Shown: one piece after another, positions 17,839 to 26,601 of the stretch
How positions within the stretch are numbered: position 1 is the stretch's first letter
How the letters are laid out: each line of letters opens with the position of its first letter
From: Yamadazyma tenuis
Lineage: Eukaryota > Ascomycota > Pichiomycetes > Serinales > Debaryomycetaceae
Reading direction: 5' to 3'
Assembly (NCBI RefSeq): GCF_029203305.1
Contig: NC_089461.1
Location: 1,674,001-1,738,000, forward strand
DNA: 64,000 bases
The notes under the pieces: model-generated
What the model was told of the DNA's origin: nothing
The model's input: the letters and a program-made list of their open reading frames with translations, nothing else
Database searches by the model: none
Translations under genes and position numbers: made by a program

Positions 17839-19155
17839 ATGAGCACAATTATTGATGCTCCTTTAGCCACAGACCCTGATAGCGGGCCGTTACTCGACCA
17901 GCAAGCACATTCAAACTACAGGATATGGAAGAAAAACACACCCTTCTTATACGACTACATTTCCACTCACGCTTTGCTCTGGCCGTCCATGACGATTCAG
18001 TTCTTTCCAGACTTGGACAAACCATCCGACAACCAGATACCGCCCACCACCCAACAGTCCAAAGATATAGATCATAATGTCGTGTATCAGCGGTTGTTAT
18101 TGGGGACTTTCACCTCAAACCAGGCAGTGGACAGTATTTCGATATTGCAGTTGCCGTACTACGACAACTTGAACAAGCACTTGAACATCGACAAATTGAA
18201 CTACAATCCTGATAAACTGGAATTCGAAATGACCACTGTTCCCAAGAAGAAGATGTCGATGCTACAGAAAATCAACCATCTCGGAGACGTCAACAAGTTG
18301 GTGTACATGCCACAGAACCCAGATGTGCTTGTCAGTGGGAACGATTATGGATCGTTGGTGATATACGATCGAACCAAGCATTCGAGCTACAAGAATACCA
18401 GCGACTCGGAGGACATTAACAAACCTCAACTAACGTTACAGTCCTCGAACCAAGGTGAGGGAGAACAAATCTTTGCTGTAGACTGGAACAAACAGAAGGA
18501 AGGAACCATCGTGTCGGGGAAAATGAACGGGAGTGTTAACATCCACGATATCAAAAGTCTGTTCACGAGCACGGACTCTACTGACATCCATCCGCTTCGG
18601 ACCTATGACTGCTTTTTTCATGGAGTGAATGATGTGCAGTGGGTTCCGGACCACGAAGCGATTTTTGCATTTGTAGATGAAGGTGGTGCATTCAAACTTG
18701 TCGACACCAGAACCACTGGCTCGACGGCCATTGACAGATCAATAACACAGGGCCCTGCCAATACGCTAAGCTTTAACCCCCAAAACCTGGCATACACGGT
18801 AATTGGTGATGGGTCTGGAAATATCCTGGTGTGGGACATAAGGAATATCAAGCATAGCGGTTCTGAAGTGTTGACCATACAGAAAGCGCACGATGAGGTG
18901 ATCACTCGGGTGAAATGGCATCCGAAGTTCCATAGTGTGTTTGGTTCTTCTTCTGGTGATAAGACCGTCAAGATCTTTGATGTCGGCCAGTGCGAGAAGA
19001 ACAATGGAATGGTGTTTGTGCACAGTGGACACATGCTTGGAGTCAATGACTTTGACTGGTCATTGCATGATGACTGGATGGTTGGAAGTGTAGCGGACGA
19101 CAACTCTTTACACGTATGGAAGCCTTCGTATGATATAGTCAAAGGATACAAGTGA
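17839..19155 (+). CDS. MSI1: WD40 histone chaperone subunit Msi1 (CAF-1 p48 type)
   Basis: The 438-residue protein belongs to the RbAp46/48 family. It has an N-terminal helix that binds histone H4 (NYRIWKKNTPFLYDY, then LLWPSMTIQFFPDLD) followed by a seven-bladed WD40 propeller with blades ending in WD-like pairs (ILVWDIR, VKIFDV, LHVWKPS). The QFFPDLD phrase and the C-terminal HSGHMLGVNDFDW fit Msi1 better than its paralogue Hat2. Msi1 is the small subunit of CAF-1, which deposits H3-H4 behind the replication fork. An Asn/Ser/Asp-rich insertion sits near residues 180-205. It diverges from EFM4 with only 93 bp between starts, so the two probably share a promoter. Confidence 0.88.
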   Translation: MSTIIDAPLATDPDSGPLLDQQAHSNYRIWKKNTPFLYDYISTHALLWPSMTIQFFPDLDKPSDNQIPPTTQQSKDIDHNVVYQRLLLGTFTSNQAVDSISILQLPYYDNLNKHLNIDKLNYNPDKLEFEMTTVPKKKMSMLQKINHLGDVNKLVYMPQNPDVLVSGNDYGSLVIYDRTKHSSYKNTSDSEDINKPQLTLQSSNQGEGEQIFAVDWNKQKEGTIVSGKMNGSVNIHDIKSLFTSTDSTDIHPLRTYDCFFHGVNDVQWVPDHEAIFAFVDEGGAFKLVDTRTTGSTAIDRSITQGPANTLSFNPQNLAYTVIGDGSGNILVWDIRNIKHSGSEVLTIQKAHDEVITRVKWHPKFHSVFGSSSGDKTVKIFDVGQCEKNNGMVFVHSGHMLGVNDFDWSLHDDWMVGSVADDNSLHVWKPSYDIVKGYK

Positions 19156-19364
19156 AATGAATGAGTCAAGTATAGTAAAGTCACACATAGTCAAGAATAA
19201 AAGTCACTACATAGTCAAGAATCAAAATCAAGTGACTGATGGATGATATCTTTACCTGCAAAGGCTGCTCTCAATAGTTTTGTATTCTATACTATTTAAT
19301 GTGAATAAATTAGTTCTGGGCTAATTTTCATAAGTGGATCGTGTAGGTTCAGAGTTGTGAATGC

Positions 19365-20283
19365 TTAAGCCTTGGCGAATAACTTTTCAACCTCAGCAAC
19401 CGATTCAGCCAATACTCTTTCTTGGAACTTAGGGTTCTCGATTTCCTTGTTGACCTTATCCAACACAGACTTGATTAATTGGTCTTGTTCCAATTGTCTC
19501 TGTTGTTGTTCGAATCTGACCCATGAGTCCAAAGTGGATTTGGCTTCGGCCACAACCGCAGCCTTTTGCTTCAATTCAAAAGACTTGGCTTCCAACTCGG
19601 CGGTTTCCTTGGAAATGGCAAACAATTGCTTGGTGGTGTCAACCACATCCTTCAATTGGGAAACAGAGGTGATTCTGTCGTTCACGGCAGAAATGTGCTT
19701 TGCTCTGGATTCGTTCAACAATTGGTTGACCTTCTTCACTTCACCGTCAGCCCATTCGGTGTACAATGGGGCCACAGCCTTAGCACACAAGGCAACGAAG
19801 GCAGCGAAAGTGGCTACCAAAATGGTTTCATCGTGAATAATAATCAATTCGTTGGAGATTCCGTACACGGCGGCAGCAGCACTGGTGGCTAAGAAGCCGG
19901 TCTTGGACAAGTAGTTGTTACCGGGCATGGCATCGACGATAGAAGTGGCCTTTTGTTTTGGTTCAACGGGTGTGGACATGTAACGCAAACCAATTCTGTT
20001 AAAGTTAGTATAAAGACGTATATGGTTGGTAGAGACCACAATTGGCGAATGGCAGTCAGGAGATACTGAAGGCACACGGCATCGGAATAAAGCTGGCTTT
20101 CACAATGCTAATTCAAGAATTTGTGTTTTCAGGGACTCTCGGACGACGAGTTCAACATCTCCACAATTGCAGTCGACAATTGGATCCAACGCAACAAGGA
20201 CAATCGACATACGGTGCTGGTCTGGCAGCCATTCTGACGGTTGGAGCTAAGGCTCTAACGGCGAATCTGTTCATTAAAGACAT
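19365..20283 (-). CDS. ATP4: mitochondrial ATP synthase subunit b (Atp4), with one intron
   Basis: Exon 1 is 20213-20283 (71 nt), the intron is 19996-20212 (217 nt; donor GTATGT, branch TACTAAC, acceptor AACAG), and exon 2 is 19365-19995; 233 residues. Exon 1 supplies an Arg-rich mitochondrial presequence (MSLMNRFAVRALAPTVRMAA) that the unspliced frame lacks. The mature part matches Atp4: GNNYLSKTGFLATSAAAAVY, two membrane segments at about 55-100, then a long stalk helix including VNDRITSVSQLKDV and WVRFEQQQRQLEQ. Subunit b is the peripheral stalk of F1Fo in the inner membrane. A CCAATCA box lies at 20373-20379 on the coding strand, about 90 bp upstream of the ATG. Confidence 0.93.
19996..20212 (-). 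other. ATP4 spliceosomal intron
   Basis: This is a 217-nt intron splitting the presequence codon CC|A. The donor is GTATGT and the acceptor AACAG; the branch sequence TACTAAC is followed by TTTAACAG. Splicing is required to give ATP4 a start codon with a targeting sequence, because the exon 2 frame has no suitable upstream ATG. Confidence 0.9.
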
Positions 20284-20372
20284 GTTTTTTTTGGAACAAC
20301 GGGTTTGTGAAAAATTCAAACTTTTCTTCCAACCTTTCTCAGCGAGGATCGGATTGGACAATTTTCTCGAAA

Positions 20373-20379
20373 TGATTGG
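20373..20379 (-). promoter_or_regulatory. HAP-type CCAAT box upstream of ATP4
   Basis: The coding-strand sequence is CCAATCA, matching the CCAATNA form bound by the Hap2/3/5 complex. It is about 90 bp upstream of the ATP4 ATG. A second CCAAT (CCAATCC) is at 20351-20357. Function is inferred from position and gene class. Confidence 0.5.
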
Positions 20380-20499
20380 GCGAGACTCGACTGCCTATTT
20401 GGGAAGCATACGCGCCCGCACCCGCACATACCCAGAAACTTATGGGTCGTACATTTATCTATATAGTCAGTGGTGATTTGTAAACGTATGTGGAGGCAA

Positions 20500-20943
20500 C
20501 TAGTGCCGGTCGTTGAATTTATCTTGGAGTGCCTTATTGATAACCTTGTTGGTTTGAGACCGTGCGAGGTCAAATTGGTCTTGAAGTGCCTCTTTTAGGT
20601 CTTTGTTGTGCACCAGCGGCTGTTTGGGGCCAGAAGAGACAGTTTCGGGCTGGAACGCCATATAGGCAATTTCCCGGGACTTAGCCATTATCCGATCCTG
20701 GATATCTTTGGCCAAGATCTCGACCGTCTCGTCGCCCGAAATACGGAGGATCTGAGGAGTGTTTGGGATGTTTTGGTGGGTGTTGGGACCTGATGCTGGT
20801 TCCTCAGGAATGGATATTTCTGGGTCTTGGTCGATAGTGACAGCACCTTCGGTGATGGAGGAGGTGGATCCTTTCTTCCGCTCGGCCCGAAGACGTGCTA
20901 TACGTTCTCTGCGTTGTCGTGCTTCTTCTTCGAGAGATGTCAT
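20500..20943 (-). CDS. cwf18/CCDC12-family splicing factor
   Basis: This 147-residue protein has the two blocks of the cwf18/CCDC12 family. The N-terminus is highly charged (LEEEARQRRERIARLRAERK), and a C-terminal helix contains DLKEALQDQFDLARSQTNK. The middle is Pro/Ser-rich and variable. In S. pombe cwf18 is part of the NineTeen/Cdc5 complex of the active spliceosome; S. cerevisiae has no clear counterpart as far as I recall. The start ATG at 20943 is followed at once by the conserved charged helix. The gene ends 216 bp upstream of the ATP4 start, so the ATP4 promoter lies just past its 3' end. Confidence 0.8.
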   Translation of the reverse strand: MTSLEEEARQRRERIARLRAERKKGSTSSITEGAVTIDQDPEISIPEEPASGPNTHQNIPNTPQILRISGDETVEILAKDIQDRIMAKSREIAYMAFQPETVSSGPKQPLVHNKDLKEALQDQFDLARSQTNKVINKALQDKFNDRH

Positions 20944-21007
20944 AATGAGATTTTCAATGGTGCGAGTTGCTGCAAAAATACTTCATAAAGGCCATATATA
21001 AGATATA

Positions 21008-22006
21008 CTAAAATTTACTGCCCAAGTAGTCATTAATGATGTTCACCAAGAACGGGTCGGTAAGTTGCATGTGTGGGCCTTCGAGATCCAAAAGCTCCAA
21101 GGCCCCCTTTTTGTCGAGAGTCTTCAACCCAAGCACATCGTACTTGTACATGTCTGTGAACCTTAAAGGAATCACCGCTCCAGTATCCCTGTCGATATCT
21201 CCAAACTGGGCAGACGTCTTCGGGACAACCGTGGTGTCATCGAGGAACTGGACCAATACAAACTTATTCAACTGCCGCATCTTCTGTGTGTACTTGGAGT
21301 GATAGGTTTCAAGCAGTTCATTGTTGATATCTGCGAGGAAACTCGAGTACTTCATATATTTTTCAAGGTCGTAGGGATCTCTGAAGTACTGGGCGGGTAT
21401 CACCGAGTGTTGCACTGAAGAAAACCACACCTGTTTCTTAAGGAGGTTGTTCCGCTGGCGACACACCCAGTCATGGGGATCTGAGCATAGTGGTAGGTCC
21501 ATCACCCCCATGTGTGGAGACCCAAACGTCACGAGATTGTGGATATTAACCGCATCACACCGCTCGTGAAGAGCCCGAAGAAAAAGGCCTCCTTGTGAGT
21601 TTCCAAGGCCATCAAACCCATCCACCAACTCCAGCATGTTGCCGATCTGCTCGCAAACACTTTGAATATTCTTGTTCATATCCCCTACTAGCGAGCTCTG
21701 TTCATCTTTAGACAGATCATTGTCAAGTCTGATGCGGTAAACCTCCACCTCCGGGTGAAACTGTCCAATGAGTTCTTCCATGTGCCGAATCCCGGACGAG
21801 TTGTAGTTGTCGCCAAGTCCATGCCAGATTACAACCGGTCTGCGGCGGTCATAGATGCCCATTTGCGTATTTGGATTTTGAGCGGGTGCAAACGCCTTTT
21901 CGATATATACGGAGGCAGAGGGCCCTGAAGCCAAGTTAAGTTCGTCAGCTATGCTGTTGCCGGAAGTGACGAGCAATAAGGGTCTGAGTAGCCAATTTAT
22001 GTGCAT
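21008..22006 (-). CDS. palmitoyl-protein thioesterase (PPT1/CLN1 family)
   Basis: The 332-residue protein starts at an ATG at 22006 with a signal-like N-terminus (MHINWLLRPLLLVTSG). It is an alpha/beta hydrolase: VVIWHGLGDNYNSS carries the oxyanion loop, GLGNSQGG the nucleophile Ser (near residue 136), and GPHMQLTDP the catalytic His (near 312). CDAVNIHNLVTFGSPHMGV also matches the lysosomal PPT family. These enzymes remove fatty acyl groups from cysteines in vacuole/lysosome-targeted proteins; S. pombe has Pdf1 but S. cerevisiae lacks one. It should not be confused with the unrelated yeast phosphatase of the same symbol. It diverges from UTP30 over 82 bp. Confidence 0.88.
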   Translation of the reverse strand: MHINWLLRPLLLVTSGNSIADELNLASGPSASVYIEKAFAPAQNPNTQMGIYDRRRPVVIWHGLGDNYNSSGIRHMEELIGQFHPEVEVYRIRLDNDLSKDEQSSLVGDMNKNIQSVCEQIGNMLELVDGFDGLGNSQGGLFLRALHERCDAVNIHNLVTFGSPHMGVMDLPLCSDPHDWVCRQRNNLLKKQVWFSSVQHSVIPAQYFRDPYDLEKYMKYSSFLADINNELLETYHSKYTQKMRQLNKFVLVQFLDDTTVVPKTSAQFGDIDRDTGAVIPLRFTDMYKYDVLGLKTLDKKGALELLDLEGPHMQLTDPFLVNIINDYLGSKF

Positions 22007-22088
22007 TGATATGCCTGCTGTGGTGTCACTCAACTCCACATTTTCGCGCAACGAGCCAAACAGAAAAAAAATCCATCACCATCTCATC

Positions 22089-22931
22089 ATGTCCGCTCCG
22101 TTCAAACTAGGGCGGGACTCGCTTGAGGAGACAAAAAAATCCCTCCGGGCGCTTAAAAGGCACTCTAAGGCTGCAGAACCAGTGTACTTCACTATCAATA
22201 CTACAAAGCCGTTGGTCAGAGCCAAGGACTACACTCCCAGAGTGATTCCGTTGACCAACCCTTTGGACAAACTAGGGAACAAATCGGTGCTACTCATCAC
22301 CAAAGACCCTTCGACCCCATATCGACATCCTCTTACTGAGAAGGACTCGCCTACCGAAGACGTCTTCAACCAGATCTACACCGTCACCAAGCTCAGGCGT
22401 ATGACAAGCAATCAGAAGAAAGCCATCGGAGTATTCAAAGAGTTCGACATAATAGTGGCAGACCACCGAGTTCACAAACTCTTACCGGATATTCTAGGTG
22501 CACAGTTCTATGTGAAAAACAAGAAGATTCCTTTTGTGGTACAAATGGCTCCTGCTGACCCCAACGCTAAACTCGTCAAGACGTCCAAGTCCCATAAGCT
22601 CAAAGACGAGCGATGCGAACCCAAGTACGTCAAGGGCCAAATGAACTCTATTGCCAAAAATACATACTGCATTATTCCTGCCAACGGGACATTCATGTCG
22701 ATCAAGGTGGGGTTCACCAATTGGCCCACCGACAAACTTGTGGCTAATATCAACGATATATTGGTGTATTTCATGGAGAAAAAATACCCATCTGGAGGGT
22801 TGATCACCAACAAATCCATGATTGAAAGCATCCACATCAAAACCAGCGACAGTATTAGCTTGCCGGTCTACCGGTCCACTCCCCAGGACTCCGATCCCTC
22901 TTCCTCCGACTTCAGCGACAACGATTTATAG
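22089..22931 (+). CDS. UTP30: ribosomal L1-domain nucleolar protein Utp30
   Basis: The 280-residue protein has the L1p/L10e fold: RVIPLTNPLDKL, then VLLITKDPSTPYR, FDIIVADHRVHKLLPDILG, and a C-terminal block with SIKVGF and ESIHIKTSDSISLPVY. The phrases match Utp30 rather than its relative Cic1, which is longer. Utp30 associates with the 90S pre-ribosome in the nucleolus and is nonessential in S. cerevisiae. I chose the ATG at 22089 because L1-domain homology begins about 30 residues later and the upstream extension overlaps PPT. The C-terminus ends in a Ser/Asp-rich acidic stretch. The permease gene follows after 88 bp on the same strand. Confidence 0.87.
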   Translation: MSAPFKLGRDSLEETKKSLRALKRHSKAAEPVYFTINTTKPLVRAKDYTPRVIPLTNPLDKLGNKSVLLITKDPSTPYRHPLTEKDSPTEDVFNQIYTVTKLRRMTSNQKKAIGVFKEFDIIVADHRVHKLLPDILGAQFYVKNKKIPFVVQMAPADPNAKLVKTSKSHKLKDERCEPKYVKGQMNSIAKNTYCIIPANGTFMSIKVGFTNWPTDKLVANINDILVYFMEKKYPSGGLITNKSMIESIHIKTSDSISLPVYRSTPQDSDPSSSDFSDNDL

Positions 22932-23019
22932 CATATACATTAATCTATAACATTTTGCAGCATGTTCGAGCGCGCGCTGTAACCGCACTTTTGGCAGAAC
23001 GTTTTATCCAGTCAAATCA

Positions 23020-24909
23020 ATGGCAGACAATGCACAGCACGGCGGAGACCTTCCCGTGCCGAATACGCTGGGTTCTCCCCATCCGTCGGCGCCAGGAGCA
23101 TCGTACATGTCATATCTCCCGAACAACACCTTCGGAACGTTGAGGCCTGCTACATTATTACGAAACCTTTTAGAGCCGGAGGACGAAAACGAGGTGGAAG
23201 AGATCGAACACTTCAAATATAAGCAGGTTCTTGATAGGAAGTTGACGGTGAAGTCAATTATTGGCTTGAGTTTTTCGATCATGGGAGTTCCGTTTGGAAT
23301 GTCTTCTACCCTATGGATTACCTTGGTTGATGGAGGGAATGTTACCATGTTATACGGATGGATCATTGTATCTTTCTTCAGTTTGTGTGTCATCTTAAGT
23401 CTCGCTGAGATCATCTCCAAGTACCCCACGTCCGGAGGAGTCTATCATTTCAGTGCTTTATTGAGTAATGAAAGATATTCGTTGATTAGTTCCTGGTACA
23501 CCGGTTGGTTATTATTGATTGGATCCTGGACTTATATTGTATCCATCCAGTTTGCAGGCGCCCAGTTTATTTTGTCCATTTTCGGACTCAAGAACTCCTA
23601 CTACAAAGAGGATATCATGTTGGTGTTGCTTGTTTATTATGCGATGTTGTTATTCAGCGGGTTCATCAACTGGAAATTCCCCAAGTATTTGGAGAAAATT
23701 AACCGGGCTTGTATCATCTGGTCGTTGGGAACGACATTGGCGATCGACTTTTTACTCATTTTTTTCGCCAAACGGACCCACTCTATCAAGGAGATTCTAA
23801 CTACCTTTGACAACTCCAGATCAGGTTGGCCTGATCCTCTTGCCTTTATTGTGGGTTTGGCGGGCTCTGCTTATACCATCAACGGGTTTGGTTTGATTTT
23901 CTCCATGACCGACGAGGTCAAAAACCCTGAAAGAAACATGCCCAAGGGAGTCATTAGCTCACTTTTCATCACGTTCTTCAACGGGCTAATCTTCATTTTA
24001 CCGGTACTAATTATTCTTCCTGAAATGAAGTTGCTTCTAGACGAGACACCCGAGATCATGCCAATTGACTTGATCTTCAAGTTCTCCATTGAGTCGTACG
24101 TGGTGTCATTCTTGTTGGTGATGCTTTTGATTGTGACGGTGTTGTTCCAGGCAATTGGCTCGGTTACCACCGCTTCAAGAACTACCTACGCCTTTGCTCG
24201 TGATGGAGGGTTGCCGTACAAGGAAAGGTGGTTGTCTGTGGACTCTGTAGAAGAAGATGTGGTGCCCAAGAATGCTATACTTTTGTCGATGGGGATCTCT
24301 GCGGTATTGCCGGCTATCGCTGTGATTTCGGAGTCAGCCTTTAACTCGTTTATGGGGTCTTGTGTTATGACGTTGACGCTTTCCAATGGGGTTCCTATTC
24401 TTTGTCTCATGTTGAACAAAAGAAGAAAGGTGAAAGGAGGAGCATTTAGACTCCGCAAAGTTGGGTATATCATCAATGGCCTCTCGTGTTTCTGGGTGGT
24501 GTTGGTTTGCTTGGTCATGTCGATGCCTCCTGTAATAAAGGGTTTGACGTGGTCCAGAATGAACTATGCCAGCGTGGTGACTGTGGGGTTTTTGGCGTTT
24601 GCTACGCTAGGATACAAATTATGGGGGCAGAAGAGCTTCGAGGGACCCAAGGTTGATACCGACTACTTTGAGTTGCACAACCTCAATGCTCCTGGAAGAA
24701 GTAATCTAAACTCGGCAAACGATTCGTTTGTGGTCATTGATGACGAGGAAGATAACACTTTTGAAGCAGATGGCCGCAAAATCTCGTACGAGCCTCCAAA
24801 GCCCGTGTCTCCAAGTTATAGAGGAAGCATTTCTTCTGGGTCCAACAAGTTTGAAGTGGGGGACAATGATGATACTGAGGTACTTTTTGATGCATCGAGG
24901 GAATTATAG
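23020..24909 (+). CDS. TPO5: APC-family polyamine/amino acid permease, Tpo5-like
   Basis: The 629-residue protein has a hydrophilic N-terminus of about 80 residues and then roughly 12 membrane segments. The first block (SIIGLSFSIMGVPFGMSST) and LAEIISKYPTSGGVYHF are typical of the amino acid/choline transporter group of the APC superfamily. GSVTTASRTTYAFARDGGLP is another diagnostic phrase. The acidic stretch EVEEIEHFKYKQVLD before TM1 and the long acidic C-terminal tail resemble yeast Tpo5, a Golgi/post-Golgi polyamine exporter. The close relative Uga4 transports GABA on the vacuole, so the substrate is not settled. Confidence 0.75.
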   Translation: MADNAQHGGDLPVPNTLGSPHPSAPGASYMSYLPNNTFGTLRPATLLRNLLEPEDENEVEEIEHFKYKQVLDRKLTVKSIIGLSFSIMGVPFGMSSTLWITLVDGGNVTMLYGWIIVSFFSLCVILSLAEIISKYPTSGGVYHFSALLSNERYSLISSWYTGWLLLIGSWTYIVSIQFAGAQFILSIFGLKNSYYKEDIMLVLLVYYAMLLFSGFINWKFPKYLEKINRACIIWSLGTTLAIDFLLIFFAKRTHSIKEILTTFDNSRSGWPDPLAFIVGLAGSAYTINGFGLIFSMTDEVKNPERNMPKGVISSLFITFFNGLIFILPVLIILPEMKLLLDETPEIMPIDLIFKFSIESYVVSFLLVMLLIVTVLFQAIGSVTTASRTTYAFARDGGLPYKERWLSVDSVEEDVVPKNAILLSMGISAVLPAIAVISESAFNSFMGSCVMTLTLSNGVPILCLMLNKRRKVKGGAFRLRKVGYIINGLSCFWVVLVCLVMSMPPVIKGLTWSRMNYASVVTVGFLAFATLGYKLWGQKSFEGPKVDTDYFELHNLNAPGRSNLNSANDSFVVIDDEEDNTFEADGRKISYEPPKPVSPSYRGSISSGSNKFEVGDNDDTEVLFDASREL

Positions 24910-25298
24910 ACAATCTACATATGAAAAGGCATTGATTTTACATACAGTAAGATATTGATTTATAGATACAAGACAATGCATTGCTTTATAGATATATTCA
25001 AGGCGCTCTACACATCGTGTGTTGAGTGAGTAGGTACAGCAGAGTGTGCAATACACAGCCAATCAATTTCATACCCCTATTTGAATGGATATCTAGTCAT
25101 CCATCACCAGGGTTTAATGTCAATAGCTGAACGTTCAAATTTGAAAATGTATATTATCTAGCTAACAGATATCCCTGCAAAAAAATCACATTCTTTGCTA
25201 CTGACGAAACTGAAATGGACGAGCCAAACAAAGAATCATGCTTTAACATCTAATGTTTAAAAAAAGGAGGAACATTAACTAAGGTCGTAGTTAACTTC
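24910..25298. other. intergenic, no gene seen
   Basis: This is AT-rich 3' flank of the permease. It contains short imperfect repeats near 24910-25000 (ATTGATTTATAGA-type) but no ORF, RNA gene or element that I can support. It marks the left edge of the gene-poor island. Confidence 0.6.
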
Positions 25299-25403
25299 TC
25301 AAGCAATGACGCAAGAAAGAACTGGAACACCCAGACCCAGAGTATATTTCTTGTTGTCCTTAGTTTCAGACTTGGTAGTTTTAGTTTGTTTTTGAGCGGC
25401 CAT
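25299..25403 (-). CDS. 34-residue small ORF with TATA box
   Basis: An ATG at 25403 opens 34 codons: a Lys/Thr/Gln-rich hydrophilic start (MAAQKQTKTTKSETKDNKK) and then a short apolar end (GVPVLSCVIA) finishing before TGA. A perfect TATAAAA lies at 25459-25465, 56 bp upstream of the ATG, and the intervening leader is A/T-rich with CAATC before the start, like an expressed yeast 5' UTR. Two of the codons are CTG, which would be Ser in this clade, giving YTSGSG. I do not recognise it. It may be a small stress or surface peptide gene, or a chance ORF beside a promoter that drives a non-coding RNA. Confidence 0.35.
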   Translation of the reverse strand: MAAQKQTKTTKSETKDNKKYTLGLGVPVLSCVIA

Positions 25404-25923
25404 TGTTAAAAGATTGAGTTATTGAATAATGAGCTAAAGAAAGGGGAATCGGGTACCCTTTTATACTTTTGCTATCCCCAACCACTGGAATATCCATATA
25501 TAATAAACCTCTAAAAGGTGTGGTGGTGGTTTAAAACAATTACTAGTTTGAGTCTTCTCAATAGGTTGGCTGCGAATAAAGTTTGTTTCACAGTAGTGGG
25601 AAAATTACCCTTTTTGGTCTCATCAATAGGACCGCCGAAGATGCCATAAAAAATAAAATAAAGCTGCCTGATAAGAACGATTGGGGAAGCCCTACCGGGT
25701 AATATATTGAGGAACATGAAACAATAAGACAATCAAAAATAAGAGATAGCCAACTAAAAGGGCAACTCCGTGTATGATTTCCTGGAACACTTTAAGTCCA
25801 TATGTTAATGACGCTGAGCATTCATCAATTTACAAGGTAAGTAAATGCTAGCAAACATTCAAAAGGGGTCTTTTAGAATGTACATATATTTATATAAATT
25901 GGTGATCTAGAATTTATTGTCTT
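25404..25923. other. intergenic; holds TATA box of the small ORF
   Basis: This contains the TATAAAA at 25459-25465 (reverse strand) and otherwise AT-rich sequence. A 73-codon reverse-strand ORF at 25511-25732 has no ATG-linked features I can support and is left out. Confidence 0.5.
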
Positions 25924-26601
25924 TTATCTTTTCTGGTGTCTAATTGATGCGAATAATGCAAATAATTTCCGAGGTTTAAGTTTCAGGAAAACTTTACGGA
26001 ATGGTGATGAGTGTTGTTTATCAACTTCCTTGTCTTCTGAACTATTCTCTGATGCTGGTAGAATCATCAACTTAGGCTTGGAGTCTAATATTTGTCTAAT
26101 AGCCTCTCTTTGATCCACTAAGCTATGATCAGTTTCAGGAATGAGAGGGCATAGGGCCATCAATGAGGACCAGGAACTTGAACCATCTCCACAAACGTCC
26201 TTACAGTAGTCAGAAGCTTCTAATATGGAGGTACTGAGACTCATGATAGACTTATCGTCATCAGACAAGTATTCCCATACCATTTCCAGAATGGCGGGTT
26301 CTTGTACAGCAAGGACCATATTTTTGGAAGTAGAAGTCAACTCCAAAGAAGATTGCATGCTTTTTGAAGATTTCCAATAAGCTTCCATGGTAACTCTCTC
26401 AAACTTTGATTGAGAATTGAACGTATTCTTTTTGGAAACATTGTATGGCGAATTACCCATGCAAGAGTTTCTCAAATTCATGTCAAGCTTGAGCAAAGAA
26501 GACAATGACCGGTTTGGTAAAACCATCCCAAGCTTGGCATTATAAGTACATCCATACTCTTCTGGAGCCTTTTGAAGCTTTGGCAAGGAGCTCAATGTTT
26601 G
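25924..26601 (-). pseudogene. open reading frame continuing in frame past a TAG from the upstream repeat protein
   Basis: Immediately after the TAG at 26602-26604, the same frame stays open for 225 more codons. There is no ATG until about 24 codons in (26526). The first residues after the stop (QTLSSLPKLQKAPEEYG) echo the last part of the upstream ORF (LSSFPKLISLSKG), which argues the two were one protein. The rest is Ser-rich with a block EMVWEYLSDDDKSIMSLSTS and a basic C-terminus (KLKPRKLFALFASIRHQKR). Possibilities are a recent nonsense mutation, translational readthrough (context TCA TAG CAA), or an independent gene starting at 26526. Confidence 0.5.

Noticed and set aside
18618..19184. 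188-codon antisense ORF over MSI1
   Set aside because: The plus strand encodes a complete WD40 protein; the antisense frame has no motif.
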